64,000 nucleotides of DNA from Longispora sp040681875 (GTDB lineage: Bacteria > Actinomycetota > Actinomycetes > Mycobacteriales > Micromonosporaceae), in the NCBI RefSeq assembly GCF_040681875.1, contig NZ_JBFAZP010000011.1, forward strand, positions 263,210-327,209, read 5' to 3'. The notes under the pieces are model-generated. The model did no database searches, was not told where the DNA came from, and worked only from the letters and a program-made list of their open reading frames with translations. The translations under genes and the position numbers were made by a program. Shown here in pieces: positions 1 to 8,363 of the stretch. How positions within the stretch are numbered: the stretch's first letter is position 1; each line of letters opens with the position of its first letter.

Positions 1-389
1 AGGGTGCCGGGCAGCAGCTCGGCGGGCTCGATCTGGCGGCGGAGCACGGCGCGGATCCGGGCGACCAGTTCGCGGGGGGAGTAGGGCTTCGTGACGTAGT
101 CGTCGGCCCCGATCTCCAGGCCCACGACCTTGTCGATCTCGCTGTCCCGCGCGGTGACCATGATGATCGGCACGTTGGACCGGGTGCGCAGTTGCCGGCA
201 CACCTCGCTGCCGGACATCTCCGGCAGCATCAGGTCGAGGAGGACGATGTCCGCCCCGGCCCGGTCGAACTCGACGATCGCCGCGGTGCCGGTCGCGGCC
301 ACAGCGACCTCGAACCCTTCCTTCCGCAGCATGTAGCTCAGCGCGTCGGAGAACGACTCCTCGTCCTCGACCACAAGTACCCTGGTCAC
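1..389 (-). CDS. regX3: Response regulator RegX3 (N-terminal part, cut by window edge)
   Basis: This is the receiver half of an OmpR-family response regulator paired with SenX3 for phosphate-starvation signalling. The visible protein starts VTRVLVVEDEES, has the phospho-acceptor aspartate in LLDLMLPEMSG, and the conserved lysine in VTKPYSPREL. The winged-helix DNA-binding half lies beyond position 1. The GTG start (387-389) overlaps the senX3 stop by four bases (GTGA), so the two are translationally coupled. The name rests on the SenX3 partner, the neighbouring phoU and the nearby gpmA. PhoP-type regulators look alike at this level. Confidence 0.88.
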   Translation of the reverse strand, partial: MTRVLVVEDEESFSDALSYMLRKEGFEVAVAATGTAAIVEFDRAGADIVLLDLMLPEMSGSEVCRQLRTRSNVPIIMVTARDSEIDKVVGLEIGADDYVTKPYSPRELVARIRAVLRRQIEPAELLPGT

Positions 390-1552
390 GGGCGTCCCTT
401 CGTCTTCATGTCAGCCATACGAGTCTGGCTCTTCAACGCGGAGGCACCGGCCGGGGGTCGGGACGGCAGCCGCAAGGTGAACGTTGAACCAACCCCTACT
501 TCGCTGCTCACTTCGACCCTCCCCCCGTGGTTGCTGGCGATGTGCTTGACAATCGCCAGGCCAAGGCCTGTTCCGCCGGTCGCCCGGGACCGCGCCTGGT
601 CGGCCCGGTAGAAGCGCTCGAAGATGCGATCCGTGTCCTCGGCCGCGATGCCGATGCCCTCGTCGGCGACCGCGATCTTGACGCGTTTGCCGGACTTCTC
701 CGAGAAGATGGTGATCGCGGTCTTCTCGGGGCTGTACGCGATCGCGTTCTCCACGAGGTTCGCCAGCGCGGTGACGAGCTGACCCTCGTGCCCGTACACG
801 GTGAGGCCGTGTTCGCCCTCCCAGCGCACCGTGATCTCCTTGGCGACGGCGGCGGTCCGCGACCGGTCCAGCACCTCGTTGATCATGCGGTCGACGCCGA
901 CCGGTTCCGGCTCGGGCAGCGGTTCGGCGCCCTGGAGCCGGGACAGTTCGATCAGCTCGCTGACCAGCCGGGCCAGCCGGGCGGACTCGTGCTGGATCCG
1001 CTCGGTGAACCGCCGGGCGGTCTCCGGATCGTCCACGGCCTCCAGCAGGGCCTCGCTGAGCAGCTGCAACGCGCCGACCGGGGTCTTCAGCTCATGGCTG
1101 ACGTTGGCCACGAAGTCGCGGCGGACCCGGGCGACCCGGTGCGCCTCGGTGACGTCCTCGACCTCCAGGTGCACGTGGTCGTCGTCGAGCACGGTCACCC
1201 GGACCCGGACGCCCAGCGGGTTGCGCCCGCCGCTGCGGGGCAGGTCCAGCTCCACGTCGCGCGGGTCGCCGCTGCGCCGGACCTGGGCGACCAGGCTGCG
1301 CAGTACCGCATGAGAGAGGCCGCTCTCGTCGTTCTTGAGTAGTTTCATCCCGATCGCTGCCGGATTGGCCAGGGCCACCCGGTCCGTCGGGTCCAGGACG
1401 ATGACGCCGGCCCGCAGGCCGTCGAGGCTGGTCCTGGCGAGGTCGGTCTCCACAACCTGCACTGTCTTACTCCCCCGGGACGCCCTGAAAAAGAGCGCGG
1501 TCACTCCGGCACCTAGAGCGGCGCCCACAACCATCGCCAGCACCACATTCAC
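386..1552 (-). CDS. senX3: Sensor histidine kinase SenX3
   Basis: This membrane histidine kinase phosphorylates RegX3 when phosphate is scarce. It has one N-terminal membrane segment (about residues 2-22) and a PAS-like region (GLRAGVIVLDPTDR...). The dimerisation/phosphoacceptor box FVANVSHELKTP places the histidine near residue 153, and the ATPase has N, G1 and G2 boxes (LVENAIAYSP, ADEGIGIA, GGTGLGLAIVK). The GTG at 1552 is preferred because the longer reading adds a charged stretch in front of the membrane helix. That gives 388 residues, close to the usual SenX3 length. The gene is divergent from phoU. Confidence 0.88.
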   Translation of the reverse strand: MNVVLAMVVGAALGAGVTALFFRASRGSKTVQVVETDLARTSLDGLRAGVIVLDPTDRVALANPAAIGMKLLKNDESGLSHAVLRSLVAQVRRSGDPRDVELDLPRSGGRNPLGVRVRVTVLDDDHVHLEVEDVTEAHRVARVRRDFVANVSHELKTPVGALQLLSEALLEAVDDPETARRFTERIQHESARLARLVSELIELSRLQGAEPLPEPEPVGVDRMINEVLDRSRTAAVAKEITVRWEGEHGLTVYGHEGQLVTALANLVENAIAYSPEKTAITIFSEKSGKRVKIAVADEGIGIAAEDTDRIFERFYRADQARSRATGGTGLGLAIVKHIASNHGGRVEVSSEVGVGSTFTLRLPSRPPAGASALKSQTRMADMKTKGRP

Positions 1553-1624
1553 AGGCCGATCGTAGGGTGAGTTTCGTCGGATTCCACCAGTGGGAAGTAT
1601 TCGAAACGCTCGGTTCTCCCGAAT

Positions 1625-1667
1625 GTTCACCCTCAGGATTGTCCACGTTCACCGACGTTCACGCGCC
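1625..1667. promoter_or_regulatory. Candidate PHO box between senX3 and phoU
   Basis: On the + strand, GTTCACC-like units begin at 1625, 1647 and about 1657, in an 11-bp phase, with a degenerate unit at 1636. GTTCAC direct repeats of this kind are the known binding pattern of PhoP/RegX3-type regulators in actinomycetes. The location, in the senX3-phoU divergent gap, fits autoregulation plus control of phoU. Confidence 0.65.
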
Positions 1668-1696
1668 GTATGCCGATCAGCCCTACGGTGGGGACC

Positions 1697-2344
1697 ATGC
1701 GCGACCTATTCCGCTCTGACCTCGCCCAACTCGCCGGCACCCTCGTGGCCATGGCCAGCGAGGTGCGCCACGCACTCCGCCAGGCGACCCGGGCCCTGCT
1801 CACCGCAGACCAGGTCCTCGCCGAGAACGTGCTCGCCGACGACGAGGGCATCAACGCGATGTTCCGCAACGTCGAGGAGACCGTCTACGAGCTGCTCGCC
1901 CGCCAGTCCCCGGTCGCCGGTGACCTGCGCGCGATCATCACCAGCCTGCACATCGCCACCGACATCGAGCGGATGGGCGACCTGGCCGAGCACATCGCCA
2001 AGACCTCGCTGCGCCGGAAGCCCGAGATCGCGGTGCCCGCCGAGCTGCACGAGATCTTCACCGAGATGGGCAAGGTCGCCGACCGGATGGCCAAGAAGGT
2101 CGTCGCCGTGCTCGCCGAGCGCGACGCCACCCTGGGCGCCGAGCTGGAGAAGGACGACGACGAGATGGACGCCCTGGAGCGCCAGCTCTTCAAGGCGCTC
2201 TTCGAGGGCGAGTGGCCGCACGGGATCGAGGCGGCGGTGGACACGGCGCTGCTGGCCCGGTTCTACGAGCGCTACGCCGACCACGCGGTCAACGCCGGCA
2301 AGCAGGTCGTCTACCTGGTGACGGGCGCCCCGCTCGGGGAATAA
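1697..2344 (+). CDS. phoU: Phosphate transport system regulatory protein PhoU
   Basis: PhoU is a cytoplasmic helical protein that links the Pst transporter to the sensor kinase and keeps the Pho response off when phosphate is plentiful. The 215-residue product begins MRDLFRSDLAQLAG. It shows the two repeated PhoU helical modules, with IATDIERMGDLAEHIAK in the first and ARFYERYADHAVNAGKQV in the second. The ATG at 1697 is chosen over an upstream in-frame start at 1670 because only it gives the normal PhoU N-terminus and keeps the PHO-box repeat outside the gene. The transporter itself (pstSCAB) is at the other end of the window. Confidence 0.92.
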   Translation: MRDLFRSDLAQLAGTLVAMASEVRHALRQATRALLTADQVLAENVLADDEGINAMFRNVEETVYELLARQSPVAGDLRAIITSLHIATDIERMGDLAEHIAKTSLRRKPEIAVPAELHEIFTEMGKVADRMAKKVVAVLAERDATLGAELEKDDDEMDALERQLFKALFEGEWPHGIEAAVDTALLARFYERYADHAVNAGKQVVYLVTGAPLGE

Positions 2345-2373
2345 CCCCCAAGATCATTATTTGACTACGAAAG

Positions 2374-2405
2374 AGCGCCCGCCTTCCTTGCGGAGGGCGG
2401 GCGCT
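2374..2405. terminator. Bidirectional terminator between phoU and gpmA
   Basis: AGCGCCCGCC (2374-2383) pairs perfectly with GGCGGGCGCT (2396-2405) across a 12-base loop, between two convergent genes. Confidence 0.8.
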
Positions 2406-2415
2406 TCGTCGTGAC

Positions 2416-3150
2416 CTAGCGGCCCTGGTTCGCCACGGCCTGGGCGGCCTGCGCGGCACCCTCCGGGTCCAGGTACTCCGACTTCACCGGCCGCAGCTCC
2501 TCGTCGAGCTCGTAGCGCAGCGGGAACCCGGTCGGGATGTTCAGCCCGGCGATGTCGCTCGTCGAGATGCTGTCGAGGTGCTTGACCAGGGCGCGCAGCG
2601 AGTTGCCGTGCGCGGCGACCAGCACCGTCTTGCCCAGGAGCAGGTCCGGGACGATCGCGTCGTACCAGTACGGCAGGGCGCGGTCGACGACGTCGGCGAG
2701 GCACTCGGCCAGGGGCGCGGGCACGGCCGCGTACCGGGGGTCGCCGGCCTGGGAGTACTCGTCGTTCGGGTCGATGGGGGGCGGCGGGATGTCGTACGAG
2801 CGCCGCCAGAGCATGAACTGCTCCTCCCCGTACTCGGCGAGGGTCTGCTTCTTGTCCTTGCCCTGCAACGCTCCGTAGTGCCGCTCGTTGAGCCGCCAGG
2901 AGCGGTGCACCGGGATCCAGTGCCGGTCCGCCGCGTCGAGGGCCAGCTCGGCGGTGCGGATCGCCCGCCGCTGGAGTGAGGTGTGCAACACATCGGGCAG
3001 CACGTCGGCCGACCGGAGCAGTTCGCCCGCCCGCTTGGCCTCGGCCTCGCCCTTCTCGGTGAGGTCCACGTCCACCCAGCCGGTGAACAGATTCTTCGCG
3101 TTCCAGACGCTTTCGCCGTGCCGCAGGAGAACCAGGGTTCCGATCGTCAT
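2416..3150 (-). CDS. gpmA: 2,3-bisphosphoglycerate-dependent phosphoglycerate mutase
   Basis: This glycolytic enzyme interconverts 3- and 2-phosphoglycerate through a phosphohistidine. The active-site motif LVLLRHGESVWN is at the N-terminus, and the second catalytic histidine lies in AAHGNSLRALVKHL. Substrate-binding residues are seen in RRAIRTAEL and ERHYGALQG. The ATG at 3150 has an AGGA element about eight bases upstream and gives 244 residues, the usual size. The longer reading to 3312 would run through the promoter region of the divergent MFS gene. In mycobacteria the orthologue (gpm1) also adjoins senX3-regX3. Confidence 0.95.
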   Translation of the reverse strand: MTIGTLVLLRHGESVWNAKNLFTGWVDVDLTEKGEAEAKRAGELLRSADVLPDVLHTSLQRRAIRTAELALDAADRHWIPVHRSWRLNERHYGALQGKDKKQTLAEYGEEQFMLWRRSYDIPPPPIDPNDEYSQAGDPRYAAVPAPLAECLADVVDRALPYWYDAIVPDLLLGKTVLVAAHGNSLRALVKHLDSISTSDIAGLNIPTGFPLRYELDEELRPVKSEYLDPEGAAQAAQAVANQGR

Positions 3151-3221
3151 GACGCCCATCCTAGGGACGTCACGCCCCGTGACCGAGGACACGTCCAAAA
3201 CTGGGTGACCTTGATCGGGGA

Positions 3222-3253
3222 GGTAAGGAATCATCGGACCTGGAATCCTTACC
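3222..3253. promoter_or_regulatory. Inverted repeat upstream of the first MFS gene
   Basis: GGTAAGGA (3222-3229) and TCCTTACC (3246-3253) are perfect arms with a 16-base spacer, ending 13 bases before the MFS start codon. This is a candidate operator. A related GGTAA/TTACC palindrome precedes the third MFS paralogue at 14666-14679. Confidence 0.45.
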
Positions 3254-3266
3254 CTGGAGGTCGCCC

Positions 3267-4511
3267 GTGCGCGGATGGTGGCAGCAGACGGCTGGCGGTC
3301 TACCCCGAACATTCTGGTACCTGTGGACCGGAACGTTGATCAACCGGGCGGGCGCCTTCGTCGGCTTCCTGCTCACTTTCTACCTGCACGACACCCTCAA
3401 GCTCGACGCGCAGTTCATCGGCCTCGTGATCGGCCTGATCGGCGCGGGCGGCGCGGCCGGCGTGCTGATCGGCGGCCAGCTCGCCGACCGCTGGGGCCGC
3501 CGCAGCACCCTCCTGACGGCCAACGTGGCCACCTCGGCCCTGATCCTGGCGCTCGGCTTCGTCGACGACCGCTGGTCGATCCTGGTCGTCGGCACCCTGA
3601 TGGGCGTCGCGCAGAACATGTCCCGTCCGGCGTTCTCCGCCATGATGGTCGACATCGTGCCCGACAAGGACCGGGTGCGCGCCTTCAGCCTCAACTACTG
3701 GGTCCTCAACGCCGGCTTCTCGATCTCCGCCCTGCTCGGCGGCCTGCTGGCCGACTTCAACCCGGTCATGATCTTCGCGGTGAACGCCGCCACCAACCTG
3801 GCCACCGCGTTCGTCGTCTTCTTCCGGGTGCCCGAGACCCGGCCCGACCTGCCGGCCGTCCCCGCGGTGGACGCGGCCCCCGCCGGGGTCAACCCGTTCC
3901 GGGACCGGGCGTTCCTCGGCATGATGGCGCTGACGTTCCTCACCTCGATGGTGTTCATGCAGCACCTGTCCTCGCTGCCGCTGATCATGCAGGGCGAGGG
4001 CCTGACCAGCATCGACTTCGGCCTGGTCATCGCCCTCAACGGCATCCTGATCGTCGCCGGCCAGCTGTTCATCCCGCTCCTGGTCCGGGGCCGCGACCCG
4101 TCCTGGGTGCTCGGGCTCGGCTCGCTCGTGATGGGCGTCGGATTCGGCCTGACCGCGTTCGCGCACGGCGGCCTCGGGCTGTACGCGCTCACCGTCGTCA
4201 TCTGGACCCTCGGCGAGATGATCCAGTCCCCGTCGAACTCCGAGCTGATCGCCCGGCTGTCCCCCGCCGCCGCGCGGGGGCGGTACCAGGGCGGGTTCTC
4301 GCTGTCCTTCTCGGCGGCGGCGTTCGCGGCCCCGCTGATCGGCGGGTTCGTGATCCAGCACCTCGGGGGCGCGTGGCTGTGGTGGGGCTGCCTCGTGGTC
4401 GGGGTGGTCGGGGCCGTCGCCAATGTGCTGCTCGCGAAGTCGCGGAACCGGCGGGTCGCGGAGTTGTACGCGTTGGAGAACGGGGGCGTCGCGGCCAAGG
4501 TGGCGGCGTGA
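3267..4511 (+). CDS. MFS transporter, paralogue 1 of 3
   Basis: This is a 414-residue inner-membrane transporter of the major facilitator superfamily with about 12 predicted helices. MFS motif A is seen as LADRWGRRSTLL between helices 2 and 3. The GTG start has GGAGG six bases upstream. It shares the N-terminal signature TFWYLWTGTLINRAG and the whole domain plan with the split gene at 4549/14157 and the gene at 14706, so the three are tandem duplicates. The substrate cannot be told from sequence; a drug or metabolite exporter is plausible. Confidence 0.9.
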   Translation: MRGWWQQTAGGLPRTFWYLWTGTLINRAGAFVGFLLTFYLHDTLKLDAQFIGLVIGLIGAGGAAGVLIGGQLADRWGRRSTLLTANVATSALILALGFVDDRWSILVVGTLMGVAQNMSRPAFSAMMVDIVPDKDRVRAFSLNYWVLNAGFSISALLGGLLADFNPVMIFAVNAATNLATAFVVFFRVPETRPDLPAVPAVDAAPAGVNPFRDRAFLGMMALTFLTSMVFMQHLSSLPLIMQGEGLTSIDFGLVIALNGILIVAGQLFIPLLVRGRDPSWVLGLGSLVMGVGFGLTAFAHGGLGLYALTVVIWTLGEMIQSPSNSELIARLSPAAARGRYQGGFSLSFSAAAFAAPLIGGFVIQHLGGAWLWWGCLVVGVVGAVANVLLAKSRNRRVAELYALENGGVAAKVAA

Positions 4512-4548
4512 GCGGGCCCGGGGCGGGCCGGTCCGGCGCGGTGCGTCC

Positions 4549-4652
4549 GTGAGCGTGTGGAAGGGCCTACCCCGCACCTTCTGGTACCTGTGGACCGCGA
4601 CCCTGATCAACCGGGCCGGCAACGTCGCCAACATCTACCTCGGCGTCTACCT
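4549..4652 (+). pseudogene. MFS transporter paralogue 2, 5' fragment (split by the element)
   Basis: The GTG start and the first 34 codons plus two bases of an MFS gene lie here (VSVWKGLPRTFWYLWTATLIN...GVYL). Reading on into the inserted element, the frame meets a stop at 4723-4725, which would give a useless 58-residue peptide. The remainder of the gene resumes in frame at 13047. Joining 4549-4652 to 13047-14157 yields 1,215 nt, or 404 codons plus stop, matching the two intact paralogues. Confidence 0.92.
4649..4652. other. attL core (ACCT)
   Basis: This is the left junction between host MFS gene and element. ACCT here and ACCT at 13043-13046 are the only bases shared at the two junctions, and removing one copy with the element restores the MFS frame. 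A short core like this is typical of large serine recombinases, whose crossover uses two central bases. Confidence 0.85.
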
Positions 4653-4684
4653 AGTTACCGTTGTCTTAGGGATAAGGTGGAGTC

Positions 4685-6220
4685 ATGGCAGGCTGGACGC
4701 CAAACAGGTCAGGTGGTCGCACTGAACTAAATGTAGACCCCTCCCAATTGGTATGGGCACTCTACGGGCGGGAATCGGATGATCCGGACGGCGACGCCGT
4801 ACAGGTCACATACCAACTTACGGATCTCCGTGCTTTTGCGCTTGGCATCGGCGGTCGAATTGCGAAAGAGTTTGCCGAGAACGACACGTCGGCATTCAAG
4901 AAGATTCGGGTTCGCCTGCCAGACGGAACGGACGGCTATCGCGTCTACCGCCCCGACTGGGATGAGATGCTTACCGCGTTCCGGCGCGGAACATACAATG
5001 CACTTGCTCTTATCAACATTGACCGTGGAATGCGTGACCCTCGGGACCTAGAGGATCTAATCGATCTGGTCGAGCGGTACGGCGTGTTTGTCGTCGGCAT
5101 GACTGGCGTTCTCGATTTGACAACTGACGCGGGGATTAGCTCAGCCCGTACGGAAGTCAATCAACGAAATCAGGAATCCCGTAACATTTCACGACGGGTC
5201 TCCACGGGTAAAAGGCGTTCCGCGCTGAAAGGCAAAAACTCAGGTAGTGGGTCGCGCCCCTTTGGTTGGCAGGCGGACCGCATTCACCTAGACGAGACAG
5301 AATCGGCGCTTATCCTTGAAGCTGTGAACCGAGTGTTCGCCAAAACCAAAGTCCGAACGATTGTCATGGACTGGCAGAAGCGAGGCATTCCAACTGTCAC
5401 GGGCAAAAAGTGGGTTGCATCCGTGCTGAGTCAGATTCTCGTTAACCCTCGTTTGTGTGGCCTCCAGACCTACAAGAGCGAGCCGCTTCGCGACACCGCC
5501 GACAATCCGGTATACGGGGAGTGGGAGCCCATTCTTACGGTCGAACAGCATCAGGCCCTAGTCGAGATACTCGGCCCGTTTCGGAAGCCCTCCCCTATCC
5601 GGGACGGGCGCGGGAACGCGACCAAGCACCTACTGTCACCGTTCCTCCGTTGCGGGCGGTGCAACTGCCGTATGCGAGCAGGGACGCGCCCACAACGAAA
5701 CGGCGAGCGGCAATCGGTGTACCGATGCCCTAGCGCTTCTGACGGCGGATGTGCGGGAGTTTCCCGCAAACTTGAAGACGTCGACAAGCTCATTACAGCT
5801 TTGGTGATTGCAGATCACAAACAACTGAAGTTCCGCAAAACGGAGGACCTTCCGGAATGGGCGCGACAGAGCGAGCTAGTTGAAGTCCAGACCCAAATAG
5901 CGGAAGCTCTGGAGAACTTCAAAGCGAAACGGATTTCGGGTGCCCGATTCTATCCGCTTATTGAAGGTCTGGAGTCGGAAGAAAGAATCCTGCTGGCGGA
6001 CAAGAAGAAGTATTCCGCGCGTCGCCAGACGACAATTGCGTCTGTGGAGGATCTGGAGCAGAAGTGGAGCGATCCAGATTTCTCTCTGGAACAGCGCCAG
6101 TCCGCGATTGCCGAAAGTCTTATTAGCGTGGTCGTTCACCCCGCAGGCAGAGGAGCCCGGACCTTTAACCCGAATCTCATTGAACCGATCTGGCGAAGTG
6201 AGCACGGTCCGCAGAACTGA
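4685..6220 (+). CDS. int: Large serine recombinase (integrase)
   Basis: This 511-residue site-specific recombinase integrates and excises the element. The resolvase-type catalytic domain (about residues 20-170) has the nucleophile Ser31 in ALYGRESDD and the active-site Arg in NIDRGMRD. A recombinase domain follows (about 185-300). A zinc ribbon has Cys323, Cys326/328, Cys348 and Cys356, and a coiled-coil (about 385-455) follows it. The ATG at 4685 has AAGGTGGAG just upstream and lies only 32 bases inside the left end. Codon use is less GC-biased than in the host genes, which marks foreign origin. No excisionase/directionality factor was recognised nearby. Confidence 0.95.
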   Translation: MAGWTPNRSGGRTELNVDPSQLVWALYGRESDDPDGDAVQVTYQLTDLRAFALGIGGRIAKEFAENDTSAFKKIRVRLPDGTDGYRVYRPDWDEMLTAFRRGTYNALALINIDRGMRDPRDLEDLIDLVERYGVFVVGMTGVLDLTTDAGISSARTEVNQRNQESRNISRRVSTGKRRSALKGKNSGSGSRPFGWQADRIHLDETESALILEAVNRVFAKTKVRTIVMDWQKRGIPTVTGKKWVASVLSQILVNPRLCGLQTYKSEPLRDTADNPVYGEWEPILTVEQHQALVEILGPFRKPSPIRDGRGNATKHLLSPFLRCGRCNCRMRAGTRPQRNGERQSVYRCPSASDGGCAGVSRKLEDVDKLITALVIADHKQLKFRKTEDLPEWARQSELVEVQTQIAEALENFKAKRISGARFYPLIEGLESEERILLADKKKYSARRQTTIASVEDLEQKWSDPDFSLEQRQSAIAESLISVVVHPAGRGARTFNPNLIEPIWRSEHGPQN

Positions 6221-6222
6221 CA

Positions 6223-6273
6223 GACAGATAGGAGGGGTGGGCTCGAATGTCGAGCCCACCCCTCCTATCTGTC
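6223..6273. terminator. Perfect 24-bp-arm hairpin between int and the tra operon
   Basis: Positions 6223-6246 and 6250-6273 are exact inverted copies around a 3-base loop, starting GACAGATAGG. It sits immediately after the int stop codon and over the end of the convergent 99-residue gene, so it should terminate transcription from both sides. Confidence 0.85.
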
Positions 6274-6564
6274 AATTTCCAAACCGTAGATCCTAGCTAC
6301 TCGAATCGCCCAATCACGCGACCGCTCGGGTGCCATTGCGATTTGCCGTTCTACCCACTCTTCAATGGTTGGGATTTCAGTCAGGTTCGTCTTGCTATTT
6401 TTTCTCCTCTCATCGGCTTTTGATTTCCTCAATGACGTGAGAACCACCTCCCTCCGACCTACGCCCACAAGGTCACTTTGTGTGATCGTCCGCGCGTTGT
6501 CCGCCCGTCCGTGTCGCGCCCTACGCGCGCAGGCGAGCACGGACGGACGGACGCGGACGATCAC
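6265..6564 (-). CDS. Small protein downstream of the translocase (unknown function)
   Basis: The reading frame runs from a GTG that overlaps the traB stop (GTGA) and gives 99 residues ending IPTIEEWVERQIAMAPERSRDWAIRV...LEIDR. The C-terminal ~55 residues look like a real small helical protein, and similar short acidic tails follow traB in other actinomycete elements (from memory). The N-terminal part is encoded by the arms of a large inverted repeat, so the true start may be internal (TTG or GTG behind the GGGAGGTGG around 6440). Function unknown. Confidence 0.55.
   Translation of the reverse strand: MIVRVRPSVLACARRARHGRADNARTITQSDLVGVGRREVVLTSLRKSKADERRKNSKTNLTEIPTIEEWVERQIAMAPERSRDWAIRVARIYGLEIDR
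6482..6564. repeat. Large imperfect inverted repeat at the 3' end of traB
   Basis: GTGATCGTCCGCG (6482-6494) and CGCGGACGATCAC (6552-6564) are perfect 13-bp arms. The inner arms, TCCGCCCGTCCGTG and CACGGACGGACGGA, continue the pairing. The right side contains a run of CGGA/GGAC repeats. It overlaps the last codon and stop of traB. It could be a transcription attenuator or a cis-acting transfer locus recognised by TraB. Confidence 0.6.
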
Positions 6565-8363
6565 CCTGTGTCGTCGCTACCGGTGCTGTCTACGGCCCGC
6601 CAGAATCCCCGGGCCGTGCGTTCCGCCTTTCCAGCCTTGACGTGCTCGTTGAGTCGGTCATAGACCCACGTCCGGCCCTTGTTGGTAATTTCCATCAGGT
6701 CCCCCACCGATACGCCGATTGGTGGCGCGGCAGCGAGCATTGCCCACAGGACCGTTTCCGGGTCGCGCACATTCTCCGGCGAGGGTCGCTGACTGGGAAT
6801 GAATCGCGGGTATTCCTCCTTCCCGTTGTCCGTATCGACAATGATCGTGGGTCGCTCGTTGGCGTTGTTCCGCACGGATGTCGCCACGTCGTTGTCAGTG
6901 AATATTGCGGCGCGTGCGCGTTTCGGCGTGTTGTGTTCCGGGCTGGATACCAGGAACTTTCCGGCACCGTCGAGCGTGTGCGGGTGCCATCCCGCCTTGA
7001 CCATTCCCTCACTGAGGATCAGGTCACCGTCACGCTTTTCCCGGACGCGGAGCGCGATCCGGATATCCATCTGAGAGCGGATGGCACCCTGTCCCATGGC
7101 CTTCTGCGTAGGGCGCTGCGTTGCGGCAATCATGTTCACCGCTACCGCCCGTCCGCGCCGCGCCAGTGAATCCGCCAACGGCGCGGCTTCATCTGGCAAT
7201 TCCGCGAACTCGTCAATCACGATGACCAGTGCCGGACGAGTCTTAGTCGGGTGCCACAACCGCTCGCCCGCGGTTGCCATTGATCCAGCCCGGTTGTCGA
7301 GTTCTCCAATGGCGTCACGGAGTAGGGCTACGGCTTGTTCGGGAGTGGTAGCTAGCCGGTCCAGGCATCGTAGCCACGGGCCTAGTTCCATGCCGTTTTT
7401 CAGGTCGATTCCCCAGATGACGACATCTCGGGAAGCGGCGAGCCAGGCTAGTACGACGTTGAGTACGCCGGACTTTCCCGATCCGACCATGCCGCCAATG
7501 AGCGCGTTACGTCGGAGAAAGAGAACGTCTACCGGGTCGCCGTTCTCTGTCACTCCGATGCGTACCGGGCGGGTGATCGACGCTGAACCAGCCGGTACGT
7601 GTTCGTAGGGAATGGGTTGTGCGTGGGGGTCGACGTCGACCACGCGTAGGGAAACCCTGTCGGCGCGTTTCTCGTCAATTTCGACGCGGACCGCTCCGGG
7701 GCGTGCCGCCAATCCGGATTCGATAGCCGGGATGGCTTCAATGACGTTTCGTGCGGTCTGCCCTTTCCGTAGACCGAGTTTCATCGTGAATCCCCACCGG
7801 TCGACAACGGCGGATTGCACGTAGGAACCTGCGAGTCCTACCGCGTCGGCTATCTGTGGCCAGCCTTCCAAGGTGCGCTCTACGCGCACCTTGGAACGGC
7901 GTCGGTGGTGTGCCCACCAGGGAACGCCAAGCAGGACCAGGGCGACCAGGGCGAGCAACGGCAACGGGTAGGTAGCCGGGCCGATGGCGGTTGCCGCCGC
8001 GATCCAACCGACTCCGGAGCTGGCCCCGATCGCGGCGTAGGCGCGTTCGGCTGGACGGTCCAGCCACGCCAACCGCCGCAACGGTGCCCACCATCTGGGG
8101 AGCAGTCCGCAGACGCCCCCCAGAACGACGCTGAGGGCCGCGATCCACGGCCACGCCGTCCGGTGCGCGGCATGAAGCCACGCGCCCACGACGAACGCGA
8201 ACAGGGTGACCATGATCGGGGCGAGTTCCGACCGGTACCGGAACCCGAGGCGCCCCACGAACGACAGGAATTCTCCGAACGAGCCGCCGTCATCAGTGAC
8301 GAGCAACAAGGGCTGAGGATCGTGCCGGCCCCACCGACCACGCTGCCGGTTGCGGCGCTTCAC
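6561..8363 (-). CDS. traB: FtsK/SpoIIIE-type conjugative DNA translocase (TraB-like)
   Basis: This 600-residue membrane ATPase is expected to pump double-stranded element DNA between mycelial cells. The N-terminus has four membrane segments in two pairs (about 48-90 and 108-150). The motor domain has Walker A GMVGSGKS (291-298) and Walker B LVIVIDEF (379-386), followed by the FtsK-type AATQRPTQKAMGQGAIRSQ. The last ~55 residues form a winged-helix-like domain (SVGDLMEITNKGRTWVYDRL), the part that reads specific DNA repeats in TraB proteins. The GTG start overlaps the stop of the upstream coiled-coil gene by four bases. It could also be called a DNA segregation ATPase, but the context makes transfer the likely role. 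Confidence 0.92.
   Translation of the reverse strand: MKRRNRQRGRWGRHDPQPLLLVTDDGGSFGEFLSFVGRLGFRYRSELAPIMVTLFAFVVGAWLHAAHRTAWPWIAALSVVLGGVCGLLPRWWAPLRRLAWLDRPAERAYAAIGASSGVGWIAAATAIGPATYPLPLLALVALVLLGVPWWAHHRRRSKVRVERTLEGWPQIADAVGLAGSYVQSAVVDRWGFTMKLGLRKGQTARNVIEAIPAIESGLAARPGAVRVEIDEKRADRVSLRVVDVDPHAQPIPYEHVPAGSASITRPVRIGVTENGDPVDVLFLRRNALIGGMVGSGKSGVLNVVLAWLAASRDVVIWGIDLKNGMELGPWLRCLDRLATTPEQAVALLRDAIGELDNRAGSMATAGERLWHPTKTRPALVIVIDEFAELPDEAAPLADSLARRGRAVAVNMIAATQRPTQKAMGQGAIRSQMDIRIALRVREKRDGDLILSEGMVKAGWHPHTLDGAGKFLVSSPEHNTPKRARAAIFTDNDVATSVRNNANERPTIIVDTDNGKEEYPRFIPSQRPSPENVRDPETVLWAMLAAAPPIGVSVGDLMEITNKGRTWVYDRLNEHVKAGKAERTARGFWRAVDSTGSDDTG

Noticed and set aside
2360..2371. TTGACTACGAAA after phoU resembling the element's repeats
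   Set aside because: Only one half-site matches and it is in unrelated host sequence; probably chance.
3275..4552. 425-residue arginine/proline-rich frame over MFS paralogue 1
   Set aside because: It is a +2-frame shadow with composition driven by third-position GC bias. The same applies to many other long frames over host genes.
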